Source of the DNA: Trichoplax sp. H2
Lineage: Eukaryota > Placozoa > Uniplacotomia > Trichoplacea
Direction: 5' to 3'
NCBI GenBank assembly: GCA_003344405.1
Contig: NOWV01000246.1
Coordinates: 1 to 64,000 of the forward strand
Length of the DNA: 64,000 nucleotides
The position numbers were made by a program, and so were the translations under genes. The stretch's first letter is position 1. Every line of letters starts with the position of its first letter. The notes below the pieces were generated by a model that saw only the letters and a program-made list of their open reading frames with translations, had not been told where the DNA came from and did not search any database. Shown piece by piece: positions 1 through 13,500 of this stretch.

Positions 1-108
1 CCTAACCCTAACCCTAACCCTAACCCTAACCCTAACCCTAACCCTAACCCTAACCCTAACCCTAACCCTAACCCTAACCCTAACCCTAACCCTAACCCTA
101 ACCCTAAC
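1..108. repeat. Telomere, (CCTAAC)18
   Basis: Eighteen perfect CCTAAC hexamers start at base 1, the C-rich strand of a TTAGGG telomere. This orientation places the physical chromosome end to the left of the window. The array stops abruptly at 108 and passes into AT-rich unique sequence without a zone of degenerate units. Confidence 0.98.
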
Positions 109-2479
109 CTTATAAATAAAACATATTTTAATTGCGACTAACACCAATTACTGCCTCTACTTTGCATTGTGAATACTTTATCTGCTTCAATGTTTGCAAT
201 ATTAGGGTTAGGGTTTAGCTCAAAAATACGACATAAGTGTAATAACACAAGCTACTTCTTTTTGGCATTCAAAGACTGAATCGTTTGTTATGCTTTGTCT
301 AATCAAAACGAACGCGAATAGTGATTGATGAAATTGAATTTCAAATTTCGAATCGACGCTAAATAAAGAATTGCAATCTGAGCCATTGGTAAGTTCGCTA
401 TGATACTAGATTATCTATTTTGTAAACAAATGATAAAGAAAAAATGGACGAGATAAAGTCATAGGACTTGTCTCAAAATATTAGTGAATTGGTGGAAAGC
501 TAGATTTGATTCATTAATTCAAAAATGCTTTTACTAAACTATACCAATTCTGAAAGATTTTTTTATAGCAGTACCTCTCATCTTATGCAGAATTTAATGT
601 TTGTGCATTATTTACTAATGCAGTTATTCGAAACTTACGTTAAAGTAATTTATTTTTGCCCGTCGCAACATCAAGAAGCATATCTTGTATTGTTAGCAAT
701 TAAGTATATTGTATTAAAATGTGAAATATGTGCAATTTCAGGGGGGGTTTACTAGTCAATAATAATTATATTTTGTATGTTACTCCTAGCGATGTTGTAA
801 GAAATTGAATTTATTTTATTTAATAATTCATCTTCATCAATACGTTTACACATTACGACTACATATGATCTCACACTATTATTCTAGAAGACATCTTTGA
901 TACACAAAAATAAAGCTATTCAACGATTGACCAGTAAATCAAACCTCTCTTAACACAGTTAAAGGCTTTATGAATCCTTAATGCAAATTTTAATCGTATA
1001 TATAACGGTCTTAGATAGCATTGCGCCCATCTATGAGAGATATATACATAATTATTAACCAGCATAAAATCCTCAGTTTACTAGTACAGCAGTTATGCAT
1101 TTTTCAAATACCATTATGAATCTTGCTTTTGTTATGTATCGTTATATCACTACGAGACTTGTACAATAGTAACAAACCGTTTGAAATAGACTAGTAAGTT
1201 ACCCGCCACTTTATTGCGCTTAACACGTACTTACTGCATACGCAAAGATTTATTTATCACGTTAACTAATACATATGTCTATTTTAAAAGTCCTCAGACG
1301 TCGTAGAGTATATGTATCACTGACTTTTATTTAAACTTTATTTAAGTTTGATAATTAAACAATTAAAGCAATCATTGCGCAAAAGTATAAATTTAACGGC
1401 AATTATCGGTTAGGAGGGATATCTGATAAATGTCCCAGTAGTATAGATACTTTGTAGCCTAGCTATCACTAATGTTTGCCAAGTAATAGCTGTTTACTAA
1501 TTATGCTGGAAAGTTCTCTATCCTCGTGACTCACCCTCTGCTTCCTATTTTCCTTTTCCTATCTATATTTATGTTACAATGCTCGTTCATTTCTTCCTAA
1601 ACTCGGTGCAAATTGTTCACCTATGTTATATTCAATTACTCAAATCTAAATAGCCACGAATAGGATTGCGAATACCGCTCCCTAAACTTCTAGTGTCAAA
1701 CATCTGACGGATGTGACCATCACGCATCTTTCCCAGAAAATTAGCTGGATTTTAATTCACTACGATAGTTGGTAAATAATGAAACCTTAGGTAGTTTGCT
1801 CTTTGGCACGCTATTCGGAGTGAGAAGGACTGTTAAAATCACTTATACCTGATTAGAAATATTACTTATATGCTGTCGTGTAATACTCCGGAAGATAATA
1901 CCGATGCAGAAAAAACTGGGGGATAATATAAATATCAACTTTAACTCCTAAATGACTAATTGTAAAAATTTTTCTATATAAAAGTCAGGTAACTGATCAG
2001 TGATAACTGGGCCGGTAGCTAGCCACTTAAGAATTAACATTAATTTAAGCGGCATAGAAAAACTAAGCTTTAAACATAAGTAGTAATTGGTAGCTGGTGA
2101 CCGGCCATATTTGTTTTTGCAGTGGTTGCGGAATTTTCTCGTACTCTATCATTCGATACAAGAATAGTATAGAAAAGTGCATATATCATTAAGCTTATGT
2201 CTTCAGAACATACTAAGACTTTATCATTGCAGTAATTACAAAAAGTAGCTGATTACTGATAGCTATGACCATGGTACAGTACGTTTTTTTGTTGTATTAT
2301 ACCGATACGACGTCCATAGTTCATAGTTCACGGTCATAATCATAGTCCACTATTTGCATCTGTAAACATGATGTTTAAATCCAGTTGGAAGTAGTTGATT
2401 ATAATTATTTTACTGCACAAAACTGTATCTTTACAGAGTCACTCGGGTTAATAATCCTGTCCACTGCTGAAAGACTAAA
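109..2479. other. Subtelomeric stretch without a recognised gene
   Basis: AT-rich with frequent stops in all frames. The only longer open frame (525-755) has no recognisable family or splice context. The last 40 bases probably carry the cytochrome b5 5' UTR, with an acceptor-like TTTACAG just before 2438. Confidence 0.6.
202..218 (+). repeat. Short inverted telomere-like motif
   Basis: Two TTAGGG units followed by TTTAG lie about 95 bp inside the telomere. They run in the opposite orientation to the terminal array. This may be a relic of end repair or a chance hit; it is too short to decide. Confidence 0.6.
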
Positions 2480-2875
2480 ATGTCTTCTCAAGGATCGCCA
2501 AAGACGTTTACTAGATCAGAAGTTATTGAGCACGATAAAAGTGAATCGTTATGGCTGGTAGTACACAACAAAGTATATGATGTAACCAATTTCATGGTGG
2601 AGCATCCTGGTGGAGAGGAAATATTGCTAGAAATGGCAGGCAAAGACGCTACGATAGCATTCGAAGAAAATGGACATTCTGTTGATGCCCGAGCCCTAAT
2701 GGGCAACTATTATGTTGGAAATATTGAAGCTTCGGAAGTTCATGAAGATGAAAAAGCTCGCCTTTTCCCAGTAGCTATTCAAGATAAAGATACAAACGGA
2801 TCTAATTTAGGCGTAATTCTTGTTGTTTTAATAATTGCTATATTATCTTACATACTTTTATCGAAGTCATCGTGA
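2480..2875 (+). CDS. Cytochrome b5, tail-anchored (131 aa)
   Basis: A complete single-exon frame. Residues 7-85 form the haem-binding domain: the HPGG motif (His42) and GHS (His66) supply the two axial haem ligands, followed by the usual DAR segment. Residues 110-127 are a hydrophobic helix ending in a short Lys/Ser tail, as expected for a tail-anchored ER or mitochondrial outer membrane protein. Length matches animal CYB5A/B. Cytochrome b5 passes electrons to acyl-CoA desaturases and P450s, and the next gene is such a desaturase. The ATG at 2480 is the only sensible start. An acceptor-like site upstream suggests a 5' UTR intron. A type A or B assignment is not possible by eye. Confidence 0.95.
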   Translation: MSSQGSPKTFTRSEVIEHDKSESLWLVVHNKVYDVTNFMVEHPGGEEILLEMAGKDATIAFEENGHSVDARALMGNYYVGNIEASEVHEDEKARLFPVAIQDKDTNGSNLGVILVVLIIAILSYILLSKSS

Positions 2876-5800
2876 TCTCCATGTGCGGTACATGAAATTA
2901 ACACGGTACGACGTAAACTAAGTGTATAGTGTAACTACAGTACAACACACATTGTCTAGTAAACATGGATTAATGTTGTACCTTAATTAATAGTGGTTCA
3001 CGTATCCATTTTTTGTCGTACCAAAATTAAAATACAACTTCATCATCATCCAAAATTCATGTAAAACCATTATTGCGTTTATACGTGTTAAAAATTCTCA
3101 TTAATTTTATTTGCACTAATTTATGGAAATGGTTAAAATTGCAATAAATCCAATTTAATCGATTAAATGGTCTACTAATGTTATGTGATACATACATCTT
3201 CATTTGCTATCAAAAGAGAGTGTAATGAAGACCCATTTTATATTTAGCGTATGTAGCTACTTCTATTTGCATTATATGTATGGTCATTGAGCCATTAGAT
3301 AGGCCAGAAAAACGATAAGTACGCGTACGGCTTGAAGGATTTAAATCATTGTCTATAGCTCAAAATTTTCAATGTATTAGCTTAACACTACATAATTTCA
3401 GCGATCTAATTATTATATTATGAAAATACTAGTATCTAGCAATATACGAGCAAATTAGCCCATAATACGGGTACATCTATATATACTGTATGGCTACACA
3501 ATACCACGGCTAAAGACTAATAACTGCTCATGCTAACTGCCCGATAATTTTAGATTTCCTCAAACTTGAATGGCGATTTAAGTTTTATGTCTGCACTACA
3601 CTCTATAACTATTGCTATTATATCGGCTAATTACCGTGTCAGGTATATCATTTAAGATTAAGTTTTTATCAGATTAATTTCTATAATTCTTTTCTTAAAT
3701 GGCTGCAGTATATCGATATTTGGTTCTTTCTTAAATTGTATATCGTAGACAATATTATATTAAATAATAATAGATTCATCAAAATTTATTAGCCTCTATC
3801 TAAGCAAATAGAATTATTTAGTAAAAGTATATATTAACTTGAGCTTTAATGAAGCTTTTTTTAGATATGATACTGACCCATGGCGATTAAGAGACTTTAG
3901 CTTGCTCAGATTTCTATAAAAAGAACTACTGTAATATTATAAAGTGTTTAAAAATAATGTAAAGTGATGAATTATTTACTTTTATTGTAGAAAAATTTTC
4001 TATGTGTTAATGAAATTTGTACCTCTGTTATATTATAGGAAGAGCCCATGCTCTCATACGATATAGTTTACCTACGAATTTTAGAATAGAGTCATGGATT
4101 ACTAAAATACATGGATTACTAGACATGTTATAGTAGTCCACTAAAGGGCACGGTCGGTTGGTTAGCATACATAACGTTGCTTTACATTCTAGTTGACATC
4201 CACCGTGGGTGCGACATCAACTGTAAGTAAATAGGTATCCTGTTGTACTCTAACTTACTTATTTGTAACTGAAGTTAGAAATTTGGCAACACCTAGTCTA
4301 TAAGACACCATTGCTGGGTCATTACTTTATTAAATTGAATTATTTGAGACCGTAAGCCGAGATAACCTCCTATTCATGTATGTATCATACCTACTATTCT
4401 TGTTACAACTAATTCTACCAAGATCCTAAAATTATAACGAATCTGCTGGCTTCAATCAATCACACTGTATGGTCTTACACGTATTTATGATTCTTTATGG
4501 ATTTCTTTCTATTCTGCATCTTAAATGGAAACGGTATTTAATATTTAATTTAATATTTAATCAGAACGTGGTTATACAATAATTTTTCGAATATCCTTAT
4601 ATTCAGATTTCATCATGAAAAGTTATCTATCATTTTACAGGCTTAATCAAATAGTAAACTATATTCTAATTATAGCATCAAGATATAGCCGTCAGCTCGC
4701 TAATTTTACTTCTATACGATTTGGCCCGTTCTTAAATATAAATTGTACAGCAGAGGGTTGAATGGGTCTTATAGCTAAAGTAGTTCCACTTAATTAAAAG
4801 TATACATCAATAATATTTAATTGCCTAATATTAAGACATACATATTCGTGCTAACTTTAGTATTCCATTCCATGTAGTTTATAAATACGGTGTTCGGGAT
4901 TGTATATCTCGCGAAAGTTTGTAATTTTTTATGTTAAAGTTTTTTAACCATGGGTAATTTCCCTCAATATAATATCTATCGACATTATGTCTGCAGGATC
5001 ATCCAATTGGATTAGATCAGATGGGTCATCAAACTATTTTATTCCACGTTGGCAGTAATAGTAACTATCTTTACCATAACGATACTAGTTAAAATCGAAG
5101 GTACCGTAGCAAGCCAGAATTGGCACTTAGCCAAAAAGATACCATCAGCTTCAGCATTCAATGATTCTTAGCACCTTGCTTTACTAGATCTATCAATACA
5201 ATACTGGAAGTTGTGTGCGGTGACTACATTAGTTTTCGGTCGATAAATCTATGCTACCACCCGTATGTAGTCATAGGCTAAGTTTAATACTCGGATACTG
5301 TCCAAAATAATCGGCTTTCCAGACTATTGATATCGTTATCTACCTATCTGATACTATCATGGAATACTGTGGCCAGTTTAAAAAGCTTTGGAGATTAATT
5401 ACCAAGATTGAAGTTCAGTATGTTATTCATAGGTAAACTATGCATTTTAGATCAGTAATAGAAGGTGAAGTTAAACATGTACAACCGCTGCCTTTGATTG
5501 ATGTTTAAGTTAGTTGTAGTCTCTTTGAAAAGTAACCGCAAAGTAAAAAATAAATACAGTACTATTTTTGTAAAGCGTAAACGACAGGTATTAGAAAATA
5601 ACCGAAAAATTCTCTTGGAGCTCCAAAGTGTGCTAACTCATCTAGCTAATATTACCATCCGTTAGCCTAGTTTAATTATTGCAATAGCAATCAAGAACAT
5701 GATAAACTTTATCATTTATACGACATATTTTTCATAGCATTTTATACATTTAGTTTAGGAAAATAGCTATCTGCCCTTCTTTCATGTTATATGTCTAACT

Positions 5801-8800
5801 AACTTGAGGATTGCTATGACAGAAGTGAAATTCTCGTAAAGAGTAGAAAATTCATCTTTACAACTTATGAATGTTAGATCAAATAACATTATATACCATA
5901 TGTTACACTTTATTGGTATTAAAATGAAATTTTTAGGTCACCTCATTCCATTTAATTATGCATTCATATTGCAGAGGATGATTAATACCGATTTATCCTC
6001 TAGGAAAAAATGAGAAGATTATATCATAGTGTCTAGTAAAGACAGCAATGACGATGCTGTATCTTGCCTTGGTACTAGTGGTATGTGATTCATCCTATTA
6101 GTCTGCGACAAAGTTATTCACACTAATATGAATATAACAATTGATTATTTTACTCATTTTTATCAATGTTGCATCTTCTAATAAAAATGATTCCTTACAT
6201 CGTTACGTATTTGCAATCAACGTGTGCCCCAAGTTATATACATAAGTAATTTTTGCAAGATTTCACTATAAATGCTTTTCAGCTTTTATCACACATGACG
6301 AGATTTTACACGAACGTGCTAAAAAATATATAGCTACTAACTATTATACCATATACTCTGAATTTTTTTACCAGCGAAGTCGGCGGGTTCAAACTCGAAT
6401 TTTATTCCATAGTTGCACTTATTTATAACAAGAAATATAAAAATATCATAATTTTATTCAACGTTCCAATCAGTGCTAAGAATCTTATATATTAAATATT
6501 AAAAAATTTGTGTTGCGTACGTAACGCTTATCCCGACCAATTTTTGCCAGCGAAGTCAAACTCGTAAATTTATTAGTATTACAAATCTTACCTTGCAAGA
6601 TTAATTACCCTAGCAACGTTTTCGTAAATTAGCTCTACTATAACACGATCTAATAAATATTGTATTTTAAATTCAGTAGATCTACTGATCAAGTACTAAT
6701 TCCTTCTAGGTATTACTATATTGACCATTAAAAATTTTTCAAGACTACCATAGTGTCTATAGAGGTTTAAAATTAATACATATCCTACGAAAGCCTAAAC
6801 TTTACTTCCATAGTCATTGGTTCGCTCCGATAGTAGCCTAAAGATAACCTTTATTTGTAGTACCGACTAAATAATTTAGGATTCTCATTGAAATGATAGG
6901 TTAGAATTATTTTGAATGATAAAGTTGCCGGGTAGATTAGAATGTAAATTATTATCATAGAATATTTCTTAAATTGGTTGAAGTTGACAAATGTATAGAC
7001 AATTTCTAAGTTTTAATCTTCGCTACTATACACTGCAGTAATTGACTTATTTAATTTTAAATAGGGAAACAAATTGATATAAAGAGAAAATAGCTTGTTA
7101 CTTTATGAGTTATCATCTTTCTTTCCTTAATCAATCAACTAATATATAGCTATTCAACACCAATTTGTACGGTTTTCATAGATTGAGGCCTACATTGCTT
7201 GACCGTACATGTACTTACTAGGAAATAACCTTTGCAATCTACTAAAGTACAGCAATTTATTAAACATTCAGTTTCGGTGCAATGTGATTTATTTTAAATC
7301 AGTCAAAATGTAAATGGTTACATGCTCCTTCTATTACATTGAATAAATCATTAACAACGCTACGCTTAGGAATTGTATAGTATGACGCAGCCCAGAAACT
7401 ATACGATCAACCAATTGCAGATTAATCACCGAAATTTTGACTATAACGTACGTTATTAAGCTTTATGCAAATAAAATTTTAACGGAGAGAGTCCAAGTTG
7501 CATCTGGAGAAATTATAACCGAGTAATGTATTTTTATGTTGGGTCATTTGAATATTCTATATATAGATCAATTATTATTAAATACTCGCCCTTACACCTG
7601 GCTTAAGCTACAATTAGCAAATAAAGGTAGAAATTGAGATCGATGATATCACTATTAGTATTTAATATAGCTAAAGTTCGTATCGATACATTTCAATTTA
7701 TATTTTTCATTTGTAGGTGTTGTAACAGGATTGATTTATGCCAGAGAAAATGCTGTACTAATGGAGATATTTTCGTAAACTCCAATCCGTATACAGTAAA
7801 TTAAGGATTTCTTGAAAATTCGTAACTATGTTGGTATAATTAGATAGTAGTTAGTTTAACGCTGTTAATACGGTACTCCATAAGTGCTTCTATAAGAATC
7901 TACATAGTTGAGGTAAATAAACATTTATGTTTCATATAGATGCACATAAAATCGGAAATATCTTAAATATCACTATTGGAATTAAATTTGCTAAATTCGA
8001 AAAATTAGATGTCCAAAGTTCAAGGCTCTGCACGACATGAGCAGCGATGAATCCTGCTGTGATCTGTAGGACATGTTTTACACTTTCATCCTTGACGAAT
8101 ATAAAAGGCTAATTTTGTTTTATGATCATTGTCACGTCATTCCTTTATTCTTTGGTCTAATAGCAATATATGTGAAATAAGTAATTATAGAATGTCATAT
8201 TATCGGATAAAGTTTAGTATGACCTAAATGTGCTATCAAACCAGTATCTGATAGAAGCAGCAGATTACAAAATTAGTAAATTATAATTTATTGAGTAAGA
8301 CGTATAGTATCTGTGATATGATTAATTATTATAGCCCAAGTATACAGCCGTAAACAACTACTGCAGCTGTGTGAAATTCGACTTGATCAACTTTTGAATT
8401 ACAAGTTAGAACAGTTATTTACAAATCCTAAGAAAATACCTTGAACGAGGAGCTTACTTTTGGGCGAAATTTTTAGCCGACCTCATGCTGATGGCAAAAT
8501 ACGCGGAAAGATTTAGACCCCCTGCTTGGATTTATAGCAATTTCTGAAAAAGTGTTGAAGTGATGCCCAGCGCTTAAAGCATAAATTTCAAAGCTTACCC
8601 TCCTGCTCCGATCATGCTTTAATTCTGACCACCAGAGCAGAAACTATCCCAAAACTGTTGCCAAATTATCTCTGGAAATATAAAAGAATTTTTAAAAGTA
8701 ATTCTTTGAAAAACTTTCTGATCTTATAAATCATTACACTTCTATCAAATGAAGCTGACGTATGACAAATATAGAACGTGCAAAGTCCCTTGTATTATGC

Positions 8801-9451
8801 CAGTATAGAAAGACTGGCAAAACCAAACCGGTATGTTATAAACAATTTTCGTCCAATCAATTTGAGCGGTTTTGACATTACCCTTTGAACATAAGCAATG
8901 GAATATGCATACTGCATATCTTACTGTAAATATAAATACAATAGATGCTGCAATATAATACAGTATAAAGGCAAATCAATCTAGTGATTAAACCGCCCTC
9001 ACAATCAATTAAATTTTCGAGCAGGATATACTCGTTTATTATTTCTAAACATGAGAGCAGGTGTAATGCTACTATATTTCCGTTAAGGGAGAGTATATAA
9101 GCACATCACAGGTAGAGGTACAAAGACTTTTGCCATATTTTGATGTCTCATACGTTGAAAAACTTATTTCTCGTCACCTTTTCTTTGATATCTGGTGAGA
9201 TACGACTAAAGAAAATAAGATACAGACTGATCATATCGCAAGATCATACTATACAAAATCTATAAAATGTAGTCCACTTCTTAATCTCCATTTACTATAT
9301 TTTATTCTTTATAAGTAATATATAATTGTGTTTATAAGCATAATTTAATTGAAATTGCTCATTTTTTGGCTCATTTTACGATGCAATTAGTATGATTACG
9401 TTAAAGAATTAATATTGTCATTATAATTCTTATAGGATAGAATCTATTGTC
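2876..9451. other. 6.6 kb gene-free stretch
   Basis: No protein-like exon found on either strand by eye. It holds a weak old direct repeat (6371-6406 and about 6547-6575). The desaturase 5' UTR lies at the right end, where an acceptor-like TTCTTATAG precedes the ATG by about 16 bp. Short exons of an unfamiliar gene could have been missed. Confidence 0.55.
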
Positions 9452-10595
9452 ATGGGATTTCAAGGATCATCTACTACTACTGTCTCAGAAGTGAAAAATA
9501 AAGCTACAGCTGTGAATGACGAATTGCCTCCTCTCAGAGAGCAAATTATTTGGAAAAATGTTCTTAGATTTGGGTTCTTTCATGTCCTTTACATCAAAGG
9601 CTTGACTCTTCTACCCTACGTAAAAGGATGGTCAATAGTTTGGATTTTTGTTCTTCATTTTTTCGGATCGCTTGGCATAACAGCTGGCGTGCATCGCCTA
9701 TGGAGTCATAGGTTAGAAATTTAGTGCTAGTTAAGCTATAGTACCATATACACTTACATATGATTACTCAGCATTTCTCCCCAATACCTTAGGTCATACA
9801 AAGCATCGACTGCAATGCGTATATTTCTTATGTTGTGCAATTCCATGACGTACGAAAATAGCATATTACATTGGGCCAGAGATCATAGAGTTCATCATAA
9901 ATTTACTGATACTAATGCTGACCCCCACAGCGCTGGTCGAGGATTTTTCTTCAGTCATATCGGCTGGTTATTGGTAAAGAAGAACCATAGAACTAAGGAA
10001 GAAGGAGATAAAATCAATTATGATGATTTATATCAAGATAAGGTCGTTATGTTTCAGTACAGGTAGGATACGTGCTTGATGATATTTTAAAGACTTTGAC
10101 CCATATTTATCACTATTAAATGATAGCTAATAATTTTTCGTACTACTGTATCGATGAAAATTACATAGGTACTATGGACTTACAGTGTTGGTGTGCTGGC
10201 TCTTATTTCCTCTATTAGTTCCGATGCTAGCTTGGCAAGAAACCTTCATGAATTCCCTCTTTGTATGCGTATTTTTACGTCATGGAATGATTCTTCATGC
10301 TACATACTGCATTAATAGCTTCTCGCATTTCTTTGGAATGAAACCTTACGATCGCCACATGAAACCTACTGAAAATCATCTTACTAACTTTGTTATAGCT
10401 GGTGAAGGTTTTCACAACTATCATCATTCGTTTCCGTATGACTATTCCGCTAGCGAATTTCGCATATTTAATGTTTCAACATTATTCATCGATTTTTGCG
10501 CTTTCCTCGGTCTAGCTAGTCATAGACGTAGAGTGTCGCCAGAAGCGATTAAGAGAAGGATACAAAGGACTGGAGACGGTTCTCACAAAGGCTAA
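9452..10595 (+). CDS. Acyl-CoA delta-9 desaturase (SCD family), 318 aa
   Basis: Three exons, 9452-9711, 9793-10062 and 10169-10595, join in frame (957 nt). Introns are 81 and 106 bp with GT-AG ends. All three histidine boxes that bind the di-iron centre are present: HRLWSH (81-86), HRVHH (118-122) and HNYHH (259-263). Hydrophobic segments surround them, as in four-helix ER desaturases. The enzyme introduces the delta-9 double bond in stearoyl/palmitoyl-CoA, taking electrons from NADH-cytochrome b5 reductase through cytochrome b5, whose gene is 6.6 kb upstream. The first intron splits the Arg codon after HRLWSH. Length is slightly below vertebrate SCD because the N-terminus is short. The ATG at 9452 fits the start of homology; substrate preference cannot be told. 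Confidence 0.97.
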
Positions 10596-13500
10596 TTATT
10601 ATTTGTTGGTAAAACCCGTAAAATAGATAACTTTTATCTGGAGATGCTGGTATAATGTAATAAATAGAGCATAAGTAGGGTTCTATATGATCTTCTAGAG
10701 ATTAATAATTATAATAGTTGTAATAAGGATTTACTCTAGTTCGGTTTACTTCTGAATGGCTTGGTCACAGGATTACGTTTAGAATTAAAATACTTGTTGT
10801 AACTTTTATTTTTGCGGCGATGAATTGCCTATGTACGCATGCAGGTGTAAGCATTGAATCAATAAAAAGAAAATATTTTTCTGCAGAATATTTATTCTCA
10901 GAATCAGTCATACATTAGTCTATGCTGCTAATATATTTTAAAATTTCCACTACAGTTCAGAATGTACAGTATAGTGATAGTTATTATGTTGTTGGTCGAC
11001 GTCTCGCTATTGTTATTGACAGGAAATAATCTTTAGTTGGCGTAAAGTATACCGTACTTCCATAAAGAAATTTAATTTAGATTTCCAGGTATTCATCACT
11101 ATATCGTTAATAATTATGAACAATTTATATTTGAAGTTTAAACTTTTGTCTTAGAAATTGTCATACAAAAACAAACGATATAGTTCAATAAATTAAATGC
11201 ATACCTATATTACCCTTTTTTTGGCATGCTTTAATCTAGAGAATATTTAGAGTAAAATTCCCTCAACCTAGTTTAATTTAACTTCATTAAATAAAGTTAA
11301 TACGGTTATCAATTCATTATTATAAGTACGGGTTTATGTAATGTATTTAGATTTCACTGTAGTCTTACCATATCTTTAAATATAGACATTTTGTGTTGTA
11401 ACGAATACATATAGCTTTGCAGTCTAATTCTACTATACTCAAATATAGCGTGTTACGTTTAGTTATTTATAGCACCTGCAGCCTTCGCTGTCTCCTACAA
11501 TCTTTGCTATTACTTTGTCTGTTTATCGTAAATGTCTTATCTAATTGTAAAACCTGTTCTCCTCATGTATTCTATCTCTTAATCTATAAATACTCGATGA
11601 TTTCTGCCTCAAATTTGTTAGTTGCACTAGTCACAGTAGTAGTACTTCCATAGGATACTTCACAACAGCTCACATACTGCTATACCGTAACTACCGCATT
11701 GAACCTCCGTTAGTATCTACAATACAGTATCCACTTTAATTAAAACTCCTTGTATAAATTCTGTGAACCGCTACTAAGCCTACAGCCGCTGACTCTTTCA
11801 ACCCTTTATCACAGCATACTTCTCACACGTTTCATGCACCAATTTGGAAGTTCAAAGTTACATTAAAATTAGTTCACACCTTCACTATGGACTATTCAGA
11901 CATGCCTATCTATTTCATATCTACTAACTTGTAAATTAAGAATACAAGATAATGAAATTATTTGATAGACATTTAGCTAGATCTACGCCTAATTAGTGCC
12001 CTTTTCTCTATATTTTCAATCCAGTACGTTGTTTCGAGATTTTTGTCTAAGATGCCGTTAAGTAAGACGAATATAAACTAAAACTGCTGGCATGACATTA
12101 CGCGGAACAAATCTATTGTGATTTTGACAATAAATAATTTACCATGCTGTCAGTACGTACCAAAAATTGATCACATAGATATGAACAGCGATTGCTGCAA
12201 AAAAGTAGCATTCATATTGGATTAAGTTATACAGGAATAAACAGATTTCATTTTAAGGCCGCTTAAAATTCTTAAAATATAAAGGCTTGCAAGATCTTAA
12301 TTAAATTAGCTACATGATTATATAACTAAATTATACTACCAATTTCCGTTAATAACGCAAACAAATTAGTTAATACCAGTTATTTTTCAAATCAACTGTC
12401 AATGACAAGTGACTGCAATAGTTTTAACTCTGAGCTTGGTTTAATCTTGACAAAACTTATTCTTTATATTCCATATTTTACTAATTTATGAATCGAAAAA
12501 TTCGAATCTTAAAGATATCAACAATAAGTTGCATTTAGATATCTTTCAAATCGATACTAATCACGTGAAAGAGGATATTTATTAGTATATGAATTTATAG
12601 ATAACTCTTGATGCATTTCAGCACGTAACCAACAGGTACAGCTTTTCATTTGATAAAAAAAATAAATAATCGATAATAATTATGTAATTCTAATACTTAT
12701 AACATTCGAAAATGCAAATTGCCTATGGAACGATAAGTATATAATGAAAGTAACTTTAGGAATATGACACCTACCAATGTTGCATCACATGCACATAGGC
12801 TTATCTAGAGGTTAGATTTCCGGATGTATATGCGTATACAGTGTACAAATTACCAGCAATTATATTAATATATAAGCTTTAACGGTTATACTTTTCATAA
12901 TGTTAAAGTGCAATATATGCAGCATTATCCATCACTATTGATAGCCTTAGTTATTGCAAGTATTTAATTACTACTAGACAATAGAAATGTTCAAAGTCAT
13001 ATAATTTTTTGATAATTAACTATTACTAAAAGCACAATAAAAGCCACAATCAAATTTTCTTACTTTATTGTATGACTAAATTTTGCTGATATATAGAGTA
13101 CTTTAGTCAGTACGACTTTTGTAACTTATAATAAACATGTATAAACAGGATTAAGTTAGATTAACAGCACAGTATATTGGTTAGCAAAATACTCTTATAA
13201 GATATCGTTCATCAATATCCTAATACATGAAAAACTAAATTTTAAAATATCATCTAGTGTTTTTCCTCGGTAAATATCATAACTGCTTTGTTATTAAAAG
13301 GTATTAGGTATTGTTTTCTCCTTTTCGTAATATCACTATATCTGGCTGATAATGATTAATAAATGTTCATTACATGATTTTCGCTTTGATTTAATACGGT
13401 TCGTTGCTAATAAGTTTTTCAATATTATTATGCAATCAAATAAAAATTGGTCATACTTATAAGGCTCATTTCAACAGTCTTCACCTTTTGCTCCATAACA

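Noticed and set aside
2488-2706. Minus-strand open frame inside cytochrome b5
   Set aside because: Antisense shadow of a well-supported gene.
8450-8690. Slightly GC-richer block as a hidden exon cluster
   Set aside because: Translated on both strands by eye; stops interrupt every frame and no family pattern appears.
11417-11653. 78-codon hydrophobic frame
   Set aside because: Lacks an ATG at the frame start, is pyrimidine-rich low-complexity sequence and has no family resemblance.
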